In this document: positions 48,861 through 64,000 of the stretch, piece by piece
Position numbering within the stretch: position 1 is the stretch's first letter
Layout: each line of letters begins with the position of its first letter
Source of the DNA: Punica granatum
Lineage: Eukaryota; Streptophyta; Magnoliopsida; Myrtales; Lythraceae
DNA: 64,000 nucleotides
Assembly: GCF_007655135.1 (NCBI RefSeq)
Contig: NC_045130.1
Span: forward strand, 28,330,605-28,394,604
Direction of reading: 5' to 3'
Program-made: the position numbers and the translations under genes
Notes under the pieces: generated by a model
What the model was told of the DNA's origin: nothing
What the model saw: the letters and a program-made list of their open reading frames with translations, nothing else
Database searches by the model: none

Positions 48861-49430
48861 TGTATTAGAATATATTTCGGTATCTTGAAAATATTCTTAC
48901 CTTGTATAGCACATTATGTATCGTGACACCGTTATTGTATCTTTCTTAACTATATATATGAGATATACCGACCCTAATTGGGTCACGGCCAATATTATTC
49001 ACATTGGGAATGACTTTTATGCCACGACAGAAGTGGAGTTCGAGTTGAACATGACTTTATACTCACTCGTCCAGTGTGCCAAGGACCTGTCTACTAATGA
49101 TTGCTTCTCATGTCTCAGAAAGGCAACAAGTGACGTTCTTACTTGCTGCAATTTGTCAATAGGGGCTAGACTTCTTAGTCCGAGTTGTCACTTGAGATAG
49201 AAGCTGTATCCTTTCTACAGCGATGCTTCAGCTGCCGCAACCAACCCAACAGCCAGTCCAGGTTTGGAGAAAGGATCGAGAAAAGAAATGCCTTGATTCG
49301 GAAGCTGACCAAATCCTTTTCAAAGATTACTCTAATTATTTATTAATTATGGGCTGGGGACAGAAGCAAAGTTAATAAATGGATGACCGTTTTCCTTCTG
49401 ATTGTAATAGTCTCTCTGGTTGTTGCTTTG

Positions 49431-49464
49431 GTTTCTCGAGCCGTTTGGTTTCTCGAGCCGTATG
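49431..49464 (+). repeat. 17 bp tandem duplication in the CRK1 transmembrane exon
   Basis: GTTTCTCGAGCCGTTTG is followed directly by a near copy. Because 17 is not a multiple of three it shifts the frame after the membrane segment (FLLIVIVSLVVALVS); the second copy reads on into a normal basic juxtamembrane sequence (FATRKC). Confidence 0.8.
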
Positions 49465-49614
49465 GTTTGCCACTAGAAAATGTAAGCCAAGTTCATGTGT
49501 TACTCTCTAGGACAAAAACGATTATGAGGAGAAGATAAATCTTTTTCTATGCTCCATTTTTCAAGTTTCAGATCATTGAAGGTCAGCTAACTCATCAATT
49601 ATTTAATTGTTCAG

Positions 49615-51582
<1,968 letters not shown>

Positions 51583-53077
51583 TTACTTTTTTCTCTCTTT
51601 TTCTTTTTTTAATATTATAACTCAAGTGAATTCCATTAATAATAGGAACAGTATCTTTCTTTCTTTATGTAGAAATCATATCTTTACGTGAAGTGTCCGG
51701 CTACAGTCCATGATTGAGCAATTATTAAATTTTTACGATCATATCTAAAAGTTAAAGTTGATAAGTTTTGGAATCCAATCATCTTATCAGCCCCAAATTT
51801 ATTCAATAGTTTTCCCATGTGAGATTTTCTCCAGCAACAATAACCGACTCAGGAATTGCCGATAATTTTTCTACCCAGCACATAATGACTTAAGGAAAAA
51901 TCCTACTGATCTAAGACTTCTTGGCAAAAGGATACCATCTCCATTGCTTCTAATTACTCTTGAGCCTCAAAAAGCTCAATGAAGTACGCATCTCTGTTGT
52001 TCTACATCTCCGTCTCTTTAGCAAAAGGATCTTCATCTCTAGCTTGCAGTACGAGAATATCAAACTTGAATTCTTAAGGCTACTTTCTGTGGTACCACTG
52101 TTAAAGAGAGCGCCATACCTTGAACTTCAACGTAATAATAACTTACTCAAAGTTTATATTATATATTCCCCACGGGCCTCCCTTTTAACTGAAAAATAGT
52201 TTATATTATATACTTAATATCATTGTTATTTACCATGAAGTCTAGGTTATATACTCAGAATAATTCAATTAATTAATTTACTCAATATCCAGGTATTACT
52301 AAATTATTGCATGCTTTTGCATATCATGAAGAAATTATTTAGGAAATTTATTGGTGAGATTCGAAAATCCTGCAAGTAGGCCAGGTCTTCAATATGCTGC
52401 GAGTCTTCCGAGTCAAAATCGCGTGGAGATTACAGTATAATTTGTTTTTTGGTAAGAGGTTACAGTATAAATTGAATAGGAAAAACAAAACATGTTTTTG
52501 ATAACGGAAGTCACAGCAAATTGTCATTTTTAGAAAAATTACAGTAAAATATGGAGATTCAAAGGCCTTATTGGTATTCCATTTCTTTAGATAATTTTAA
52601 TTAATAAATTAAAGAATCAAGAGGTTAAAGATTTGATGGTAGTTGGTGAGATTTTTCCTACTCCGTATATATATTTCTATATATCTTTACTAGCTATATT
52701 CATTGACTTCTTTTATAATCGAAAAAAATTTGATTTCCCCAAGAGTTTCATAATAGGGAATTTCTTCACCTTGGGAGTTTTCCATCTTGATTACCATAAT
52801 TTGTAAAATAAATTATTAATTAATCAAACAAATATCTACATTGAACAAGCTGAATCTTTTGCTGCAGATAATAACTCCAAAATTTCACAGAATGATGTTA
52901 CACCGAACCCTTGGACGGTGCAAAAAGACTGTTTAGTCCTGCGGAAAAGTATGTATCAATCCTTGTTCGACCACTCGCTTACAAAAAGTAGTTGTAGTCA
53001 TAACAGCTAAGTATATCAGCACACAATGTTATTTAACTGAAAGGCCCTATCTGCATGACATTTAAGAAGAAAGTAAC
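51583..53077. other. Downstream spacer of CRK1
   Basis: AT-rich, no supported gene. A 79-codon frame at 51960-52199 has no domain I recognise and no splice context. Confidence 0.45.
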
Positions 53078-53080
53078 TTA

Positions 53081-53397
53081 TGTAGTGTTTGATAAATTAA
53101 GTCCTTAAAAATTAAGCACTTAACTAGTTAAGAAAAGAAATGTATAGGAAGATAGTAGGAATGATAAGGGTGAGAAAATGTTTTGTATGAGGTAAAATAT
53201 GCCAATAAGTGAAAAATGACTTATTTTATTAAATTAAAATTTTTGACTTACTTATTAAATTGTTTTTTACTCAATCATTAAGTAGATAAAACCATTATCT
53301 TTCATCTTTCTCTTTCTCCCCCATTTATTTTCTTATGTATTTAACTTGTAACTAACTTTTAAGCATTTATTTGATTAAGTTGTGAACAAACACAATA
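53081..53397. mobile_element. Tourist-like MITE, copy 1 (TSD TTA)
   Basis: 317 bp flanked by TTA (53078-53080 and 53398-53400). The ends read TGTAGTGTTTG and CAAACACAATA, and the interior has AAGTCCTTAAAAATTAAGC. A copy in the opposite orientation lies at 62235-62538. Confidence 0.75.
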
Positions 53398-53400
53398 TTA

Positions 53401-54599
53401 GAGAAAGATGGTGTAATACAGTGACATACATCGTCGTTTAAGAATCAAAAGATTATTGGTTCGATTTTTGCAAGCGGGACTGTTCATCCCATTCATTTAG
53501 CTTTTCATTTCCCTTTGCTAGTTAAGTCCATGTACCTAAGAAGTATCGTTCATTTTGGACGCATTCCACACTTTTCTTTTCTTTCCCTTTTAGTCCATTG
53601 CAAAAGTCGTATGTATGTTATAGGAGAGGGTGCTCTTAGGCCTTATAAGTTCACCAAGACACTCGATTCCTTATGATGCGGGATTGATTCTTTGGTGCCT
53701 ATCATAGTCCCTTATTCACGTATGAGGGTCTTGAGTTCGATTACCGATGAGAGCACCAGGGTGCCTGACATGAAATCTTGTTGAAGAGGTTTACTATAAT
53801 ATCTATATTACCATCAAAAGCGAAAGCAGAATAAATGAAAACTTGAATGCAGCCATAGTGACACTATATCTTTTCTAGAGCTACATGGTCGTAAATTCTA
53901 TTTCCATGGTAAAGTTCTCTACGTCTCTTCCTTACGCCTTTCCTGTCAGTTGTCAGGAACTTTCTTCTATTTCTCCAATGACAGGACATCTCTAATGACA
54001 GGACAAATCCAACTCTCTACAGTTTGAGAATCTTCTTTATTACAACAAAATAAAAGACATTGACGAAGACTGGGAAGAATATTTGAAGTGGAATCCAAGA
54101 TGGCGATGATGATGATCATTAAGATGATGAAGACAATGACGATGATTATGATTAGTTACAGATGTTTATATGGTTGATAAAACTAGGAAAAAGAAAAAAA
54201 AAACAACAAAGCAACACACGTTATCAAATTTTTTAGCTGACGATTAAAAAGCATCAGTAGGGCCTTGCAACGTGCATTTCTTTTGTCGACAATTTTCTAA
54301 AGTGTTTCGGTAGAAAAGCATCAGCCGAGGTAATTCTTTGTAGTTTGATGCTCCGAAAAGGTCAATTTTTAGATAATAATAGGTTAAAGTTGCTAATCAT
54401 CCCATTAGATTAAAGTAACACTTGAAATGATGTCAACTGAAAGTTTCTAGGTTCAATTCTTACTTTAGAGCTTAGAAATTCAAACCTCTTGATTTCAAGC
54501 GAGTTCACATACCACTAACAGTACTATACCCTCTTCAATTCATAGCTCATGGCGTTGCCCGCGTAAACCTGGGCTCATTCACTAGTATACATTATTTAA
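53401..54599. other. Spacer with no gene
   Basis: No coding region. About 53420-53500 and 53640-53790 hold GGTTCGATT/GAGTTCGATT motifs that resemble Pol III B boxes, but no convincing A box. A short GAT-rich stretch is at 54095-54150. Confidence 0.4.
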
Positions 54600-54993
54600 T
54601 AAGCATCTTTAGATGAGGTGCAACAAAGTAGAATATGAATAAGATCTTCTGATCATGACATAAATTGAATTACAAACGAGATGATCACTCTGGAACCAAT
54701 AAGAGTAAGCTAGATTTAGAACGATTTTATCACACTAACTTTTATAATTTTAGAAAGACCATTAAAGCCTGGTGGTTGAACATATGACACTAGCTAGTTA
54801 GACAGTTGTTACTAGGTTATGAAAGAACTACAGTGGTTTATGAAGGAATTTTCTTAACAGTTTGCAATAACCCTCAGTCCAAACAAATTTTAGGCCTTCC
54901 AATTGATGATTGATTAGATTTCAGATCAATATACATCGAAGAAGTTGGACGGTGAGAAAGGTCATGCTTTAGCGGCCAGGAAGAAGAGAGAAA
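54600..54993. repeat. CRK downstream flank, first copy
   Basis: Matches about 63165-63700 in order and orientation (GATGAGGTGCAACAAAGTAGAA against GATGAGATGCGACGAAATAGAA; later TTTTCTTAAC and CAATAACCCTCA; then ATTTCAGATCA and GAAGAAG). It shows that CRK1 and CRK2 were duplicated together with downstream DNA. Confidence 0.75.
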
Positions 54994-55001
54994 GGTCAAA
55001 G

Positions 55002-55551
55002 CATCGTTATAAGAACCAGACCGGACCGGCTGGTTCGACCGGTCGGACCAGGAATCGGCACCATGTCCGGTCCGGTTCGCTTGAAAACCGAAATGGTAGC
55101 TTTGAACCGCCGGACCCATTGAACCGGACGGTTAAAATTTTATTGAACCGGCCGGTTCTATGAGTTTTTATGGATTTCCTATTTAATGTAAAAATTGATT
55201 GGTTGTATAAGGATTTGAACTCATGACCTCTTGCTTCTCATATTAACATACTACCAACCAAGCCACCACCACTTTTTTGTTCTTTTAACTCTACTTTTAA
55301 GTATTTATTAAAATAAAATATTTATTTTGAAATAAGAAATATTAAATATAGATACTTTCTTGTACTATTGTTATATTTCTTTAAAATCATCATACTTTTA
55401 TCTTAATTATCATAATTTTTTTAATAATATGAATATTTATTTTATTTTAAATAAACATGCGGTCCGACCCATCGAACCCCCGGTTGAACCCATAAATCCA
55501 TGATCTCGTATCTCTTCCGGTTCATCATCCGGTCCGGTTCTAATAACACTG
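55002..55551. mobile_element. hAT-type MITE, 8 bp TSD GGTCAAAG
   Basis: 550 bp, flanked by GGTCAAAG at 54994-55001 and 55552-55559. The TIRs are CATCGTTATAAGAACC and CAGTGTTATTAGAACC, followed by GGACCGG-rich subterminal repeats on both sides. 8 bp TSDs and CA(G/T)... ends are typical of hAT. No transposase. The interior contains a tRNA-like segment. Confidence 0.88.
55201..55272 (-). other. tRNA-like Pol III promoter segment in the MITE
   Basis: On the minus strand an A-box-like TGGCTTGGTTGGTAG (55265-55251) is followed 43 nt later by a B-box-like GAGTTCAAATCC (55222-55211), the spacing of a tRNA gene. The remaining sequence does not form a convincing cloverleaf, so I read it as a tRNA/SINE-derived piece, not a functional tRNA. 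Confidence 0.55.
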
Positions 55552-55559
55552 GGTCAAAG

Positions 55560-56205
55560 TGTTATTGTCAGGTAAGTCAGTCATTTGAGTCGTGTCACCA
55601 TCTCGCCCTATCTTACACGTCCATCTGTCTATGTCCGAGTGCCCTGATTGATCAAATTGTCCACAAGTCTGACTTGGGATTATAACAAACGATTGACTTT
55701 GACTTTTTGACTTGGGATTAGAACAAACGCTTATTAACAATACCCGTTCACGTGCCCTTCCAGAAATAGTTTGAGAGAGGACATAAGAGCTTGTGTTAGT
55801 GAGGTATTATTTCGGCATCTCTAACGCCTTCTGTGTTGACTTAGGTCAACGGACTGGACACCCCTTGCCATGGCCTTACCCTTATCTCGGATTTCTAACC
55901 ATAGATTCAATTCTCCGAGCTGGATCAATACAATATCATCACTAGATCCGTGTTGTTTCTTTTCGTAATGTAAGTTTCCGCATTATCTTATAAAGGCTTC
56001 GCTCATGTTCTACGGATGGAACCAGCGCTCTCTGCAAACCGTGCGGTCCCACATTTATTGTTTGACTTAAACTTTTACCGTGATAAACAGATTTAGTGCA
56101 CTCACACTCACCCTCAAATCAAAGTTTAAAAAGAGGTTTCAAATTCAATTTCCACGAATTGTTCGGTTTTACTGTCACCGGAAAGAAGCTAAACGGAGGG
56201 AACGT
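55560..56205 (+). promoter_or_regulatory. CRK2 promoter region with W-box cluster
   Basis: WRKY-factor cores TTGAC occur at 55693, 55699, 55707, 55836 and 56062, with an inverted GTCAA at 55845-55849 forming a near-palindromic pair with the one at 55836. CRK genes are commonly induced by WRKY factors during defence; the regulation here is inference. Confidence 0.6.
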
Positions 56206-56212
56206 TATAAAA
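56206..56212 (+). promoter_or_regulatory. TATA box of CRK2
   Basis: TATAAAA, 44 bp before the ATG at 56250, implying a very short 5' UTR. Confidence 0.7.
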
Positions 56213-56249
56213 ACAAACCACTCATCACCACCGAACTTTCCCCATTAAC

Positions 56250-60157
<3,908 letters not shown>

Positions 60158-60609
60158 AAGGAAGATTCTAATGAACAATGGGTGAGTTGTACCTATTATA
60201 AGTTCCCTACATGGACAAGCAAAAGATTTTACCAAGATCACACTTTCAGATGTCTGTAATAGCTTGAATACTGAACTGCGTGGTGGAGTCCGGAGACCGT
60301 TCTGCATTATATTATGCTCATAGGAAGATCCACATCTGTTCAATTCTTTATTAGTAGCGTTGTGTATGAGACTGTATGTATCAAAATTATTTTTGAAGGA
60401 ACACTTCTGAAGCTGCTTTCTTTTATTTGATTCTGAAAATGTGGGGAAAGCATGCAAAGTGGAAATCTTTCATTTTTATTGATGTGCACTTTTGTTATAG
60501 TTTCTCGTGTTGTAATGTGTCATCAGGAAAGAATCCTGCCAGTTTCATACCCATTAGGCAATTGCCCTGCTAGAATTCCCATAGGCGAGGATAAGTTTGG
60601 AACAGGTTA
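60158..60609 (+). other. 3' region of CRK2
   Basis: Probable 3' UTR and spacer up to the solo LTR. No separate gene is supported. Confidence 0.5.
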
Positions 60610-60614
60610 TCTAC

Positions 60615-62081
60615 TGTCACGACCTGAAATTTCAGCAACATTTCTCATAAAATTGTAATAATCCAAAACTTGCTAATATTTTAATATGCTAGACCTCTAA
60701 TTGTCATTTAATTATTCCATCAAGTAAATCACATATCAAACATCCTAATAGATTATTAATGATTTCCAATTACCAAAAGAATAATTATACAAAAAAATTT
60801 TAGATCGTAACATACTTTCAAACTTCTCTTATAATAGCTTAATTATCTATAAAATATAAAATAAACAAGGCTATCTAGGAAGTCCTCCAACTGTAAAAAA
60901 ATGGTTCTCTTGCTCAGTCAAGCTAATCTCTATTTCATCAGGAAAAAAATATGTAGAGAATGTAAGCTGCATTTCAGTAAATACTAATTCCACGATAAAA
61001 TGAAATATTAAAATTATTTACTTATGCAATGAATATTCACAAACAACCACATATCACTTGTCTTACAACACTCATTATAAAACAATTTTTTTTATTATAT
61101 ATTCACTCACCAACCTCGAATCGTGATATCCTTCATCGATTCAATATAATCTAAACTCAGCAATAATTTCAATATAACAAATACTAGCCATAGAGACGCA
61201 TTCCCTTGTGACAGAGTTCTGAATGTACCGTGACCCTGCATGCATCATCCACAATCTCCTCATATCAAATCTCATAAGCGGGGTTGCCTATTATTCTCTC
61301 GTAGTAAGAGCCTAATGTCCATTTTATATTCTGCTTGATTAGCAGCCTGATCGTCGGTCTTATATTCTACCGGTTCACTGGCATGATCGTCCGTTTTATA
61401 TTTTGCCAGTTCAGTGGCCTAATCGTACGTTTTATATTCCTCCGAATCAGCGGTCTGATCATCCCATGGCTATAATAACAAACCACATTAACATCATATC
61501 GTAATCAACCGAACTAATTTACCTTCATCTTTAACAATTAAAGCATCAAGATCCTTATATTATCTTTATTGCGCTTATCTTAATCAAAATAAGCATTTAT
61601 ATAATAAATTTATAATTTAGCCTCATTCCATGATGGAATACAGTACTCACCGAACACCCAAAATGGTTCACCAACTTGACCTTAGGATGCACAATATCGG
61701 TGTCCTCAGCCCTAGCTCCCGCTCTCACATCCTCCTGTCTGCCCTTCCTTTCTTCTTCTTCCACCTGCTCCTTCTTGAGCTCCCTCTACCGCTCGTTCGA
61801 TCTCTCCTTCGCTCTCGTTCTCACTCTCGCTCCCCCTCTGTTTTTCTTTCTTTCTTAACTTTTTACCAGAACCTTCCTAGCCTCTATCGAAAAATAAAAA
61901 GAAACAATTATAAAAGTCCAAATTACAAAGGAGAAGAGGGAGGCGGTGGGGAGTTGATTTGGGCGGAATAAGATCATGGGTTTGGGTTCAAGGCCCATGT
62001 AACTATAGGCCCCTATATACATGTGTGTATGCAATAGTGCATATGTGCCTATATGTGTGTATCATAACACCAAGTTTCACA
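60615..62081 (-). mobile_element. Solo LTR, 1467 bp (TSD TCTAC)
   Basis: TGTCACGACC...GTTTCACA with TCTAC at 60610-60614 and 62082-62086. On the minus strand the end reads GGTCGTGACA, typical of the 3' edge of many plant Ty3 LTRs just before the primer site, so orientation is probably minus. No internal coding part, hence a solo LTR left by recombination. It contains a 36 bp tandem repeat. Confidence 0.82.
61310..61464. repeat. 36 bp tandem repeat, about 4 copies
   Basis: Units start at 61310, 61345, 61381, 61417 and (partial) 61453, each with GCCTGATCGTC followed by a TTTTATATTC core. Inside the solo LTR. Confidence 0.85.
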
Positions 62082-62086
62082 TCTAC

Positions 62087-62231
62087 CATGTTTGTCTGTA
62101 ACGAGTGCACTCATTCTCCAATTCCCCCCCGATGAACAATACATGAAGATTAGCTGGTAAACATTTGGAGCAAGATCAACTGCGCGCTGTCTATGTACTT
62201 TGCCGATCACACATGCTAGCCCGTAGTAATC
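62087..62231. other. Short spacer
   Basis: No feature seen between the solo LTR and the next MITE. Confidence 0.4.
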
Positions 62232-62234
62232 TAA

Positions 62235-62538
62235 GGGTGTGTTTATTTCAACGTAATTAAATAAGTACTTAAAAGTTAGTTATAATGAAAAATGAATGTA
62301 AGAAAGAGGAAAATATGAAAGATGAGGGTCTAAGCCAGTTATCATTAAGCAAAAACTTACTTAATGAAATAAGTAAAAAAATTTCACTTAATGAAATAAA
62401 TCATTTTCCACTTATTGGTGTTCTTATCTCTCACAAAACTTCTCTCATCTTTATTCACTCTTGCCTTTTTCCTATATATTTCTTTCATTAACTAATTAAG
62501 TGCTTAATTTTTAAGCACTTAATTTATTAAACGTCACC
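62235..62538. mobile_element. Tourist-like MITE, copy 2 (TSD TAA)
   Basis: 304 bp flanked by TAA (62232-62234, 62539-62541). Ends GGGTGTGTTTATTT and GGTGACGTTTAATAAATT. It matches copy 1 (53081-53397) in reverse orientation, for example GCTTAAAAATTAAGC. Confidence 0.75.
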
Positions 62539-62541
62539 TAA

Positions 62542-63164
62542 CTTCACCGGTCCGTAACTTTCTCCCCTCTATTCCTGGTACATCTGGTATTCATAATAAA
62601 AGGAAGCAGCACCCATCAAGCCAGAGACCTAAAATGCACTATTCATCATGACTTTGCGTCGAAGTATTTTGGAGGGACCTTTAGAACCAATCGGAGCTCT
62701 TAGGTCCATCCATCATGTGATAAGGTCTTTCCATCACAATGCACTAAACTTAACCAACTTATGTACATGGAGAAATCATAGACCAAGACGTACGAGCATG
62801 CAAAATATTGGGTAAGGCGTAACTGCGAACAATCAAATCAACGAAACCAAGTCAGATTTTCAACTAATATGAAGGAACATAAGGCATATGGGCGTATGAA
62901 ACTTAATATGTGGAACATAATAGAGAGTAAACAACTTTATGAGAAGGAGGAGCACTTGAACCGTTACCAACAGTAACCGAGGATAAACATGGAAGATGGC
63001 TATAGTGACTGAAGATTACTCGAGCCCTTGTTTATAGGGGAGACAGCTCCCATATCTAGAAACATGAGAGAACAAACGATTATCAAGAGGTGACTGGAGG
63101 TCAAGTTCTAATCATCAATATATCGTGAGAAAGCGTTTCTATGTACAAGTATACTGTTTCTCAA
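62542..63164. other. Spacer, no gene
   Basis: AT-rich with no open frame worth calling and no repeat match noticed inside the window. Confidence 0.4.
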
Positions 63165-63700
63165 GCATATCTTGATGAGATGCGACGAAATAGAAGAGGG
63201 AGAAATCTTCGCAAATCATGATATAAATCAAACTACAGATGATATTGTCAATCTCAGAGGATATCGAGAGACTCCGTTTTATATTTTTGATGATTTTGTC
63301 ATGAATATATACAATTTTGGGACGTGGCACTAAAGTCGGTCTGAATATTACTGTCATATCAAGAGGCTCGAGAATGGGCTTGTAAAGATGGCACCAGCTG
63401 GTCGGGCTGTTAGTGCTAAAGTTAGGAGGGAAGGGGACAGTTCATGGATAGATTTTCTTAACCTTTTTCAATAACCCTCAACTCAAACGAGTTGTAGACC
63501 ATAACCATTTGTTTCCAAACCTGCGTACCGACTGTATCACGTGCAGTAGGATACAGGAAATCAAGGGCTAGCTAGCTGAAAGAAACTAGAGTCGGTCAAC
63601 AGAAATTAGTTCGGGTTGGCTTACAGTAACCTATCTCATGGTTTCGGCTGGACTGGCCTTCCATTGAATGGTGATAAGAATTTCAGATCAGTGTGCCCAG
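63165..63700. repeat. CRK downstream flank, second copy
   Basis: Counterpart of 54600-54950, about 3.0 kb after the CRK2 stop, as the first copy is about 3.0 kb after the CRK1 end. No gene. Confidence 0.7.
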
Positions 63701-64000
63701 AAGAAGAAAATTAGGTTAGAACCTGCGCGTTGCGCATGAAGGATTTTTAAAATTAAATATTTTATGTATTTCCCATAAAAAATATCAATATACATATATG
63801 TAAAAAAAAAGTGTCGAACTTAATTTTTATGCCGCCACATCATCAAAAATATAAAACGAAGTTTTCTTGCAATGCCACGTCATCATCATATATGTATATA
63901 GTAAGAAATTTTTTATATTCTTTCATCAAGAAATATTTATCCACTAATAAAGTATATTCATAATATTTTCTTATTTAATATATAGTAGAATATATAATTT
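63701..64000. other. AT-rich end of window with GC-rich motif
   Basis: A short CCTGCGCGTTGCGCATG palindrome-like motif at 63723-63739, similar to 26160-26180, may mark a transposon end. Otherwise nothing seen. Confidence 0.35.

Larger units (their letters stand above)
46918..49003 (+). mobile_element. Copia (Ty1) deletion derivative, 2.1 kb
   Basis: LTRs of 141 bp (46918-47058) and 143 bp (48861-49003) differ at about three positions; the left one seems to have lost its first two bases. The primer site TGGTATTAGAGC follows at once (47059-47070), of the initiator tRNA-Met type. A polypurine tract ATTGAGGGGG ends at 48860. The interior joins gag directly to the end of RNase H, so protease, integrase and RT are gone. 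Likely target duplication CTGGG (46913-46917) and TTGGG (49004-49008). Inserted in the second DUF26 domain of CRK1. Confidence 0.88.

Noticed and set aside
51960..52199. 79-codon frame, possible LRR/FBD-like remnant
   Set aside because: Leu-rich but no recognisable repeat register, no neighbouring exons; could be chance.
53640..53790. Possible SINE with a B-box-like GAGTTCGATTACC
   Set aside because: No convincing A box at tRNA spacing, no poly(A)/T tail and no TSD seen.
61630..61971. 113-codon Ser/Arg-rich frame
   Set aside because: Lies wholly within the solo LTR; simple CTCTC-type repeats produce the SRSRSHSRS-like peptide.

Overview
The window reads as nuclear DNA of a flowering plant, most likely a woody dicot. 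The evidence is spliced genes of plant-only families (MLP/Bet v 1 proteins and DUF26 receptor kinases), very AT-rich spacers, and dense LTR elements and MITEs. The Tat/Ogre-type element resembles proteins I remember from pomegranate (Punica granatum). That species guess is inference from memory and was not checked.

Layout. (1) About 260-27540 is a locus of three tandem units built around an MLP gene. Copy A (5363-6191) and copy B (17789-18617) look intact: two exons, 147 aa, 11 amino-acid differences by eye. Copy C (9186-9311) stops inside exon 1. Blocks X (6885-8165, 26230-27540) and Y (9312-11150, 24290-25720) also recur. Three ancestral [MLP-Y-X] units with different later deletions explain the order. 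A PIF/Harbinger transposon of 4613 bp (19387-23999, TSD TTA) sits in unit B with both of its genes, one of them carrying a single stop codon.

(2) 27665-51582 is a dead cysteine-rich receptor-like kinase gene (CRK1). Three LTR elements split it: an 18.3 kb Tat/Ogre-like Ty3 element on the minus strand (27833-46109, TSD GCCAC), a 442 bp solo-LTR-like element (46305-46746, TSD AAAT(T/C)), and a 2.1 kb deletion derivative of a Copia element (46918-49003). The giant element has nearly identical 4264 bp LTRs. It nevertheless lacks recognisable protease and integrase, has stop codons in two ORFs, and carries about 40 copies of a 32 bp repeat.

(3) 56250-60157 is an intact, eight-exon CRK gene (CRK2, 684 aa) with a TATA box and a cluster of W-box cores upstream. 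It and CRK1 are tandem duplicates, since downstream flanks at 54600-54950 and 63165-63700 also match. Around it lie a hAT-type MITE with TSD GGTCAAAG, two Tourist-like MITEs, a MITE in CRK2 intron 1, and a 1467 bp solo LTR (TSD TCTAC).

Functionally this is a small biotic/abiotic-response neighbourhood: ligand-binding MLP proteins and a surface receptor kinase, expanded by tandem duplication and eroded by transposons. I found no RNA gene, CRISPR array or operon. The most unusual items are the recently inserted but protein-deficient giant element and the tRNA-promoter-like segment inside the hAT MITE.
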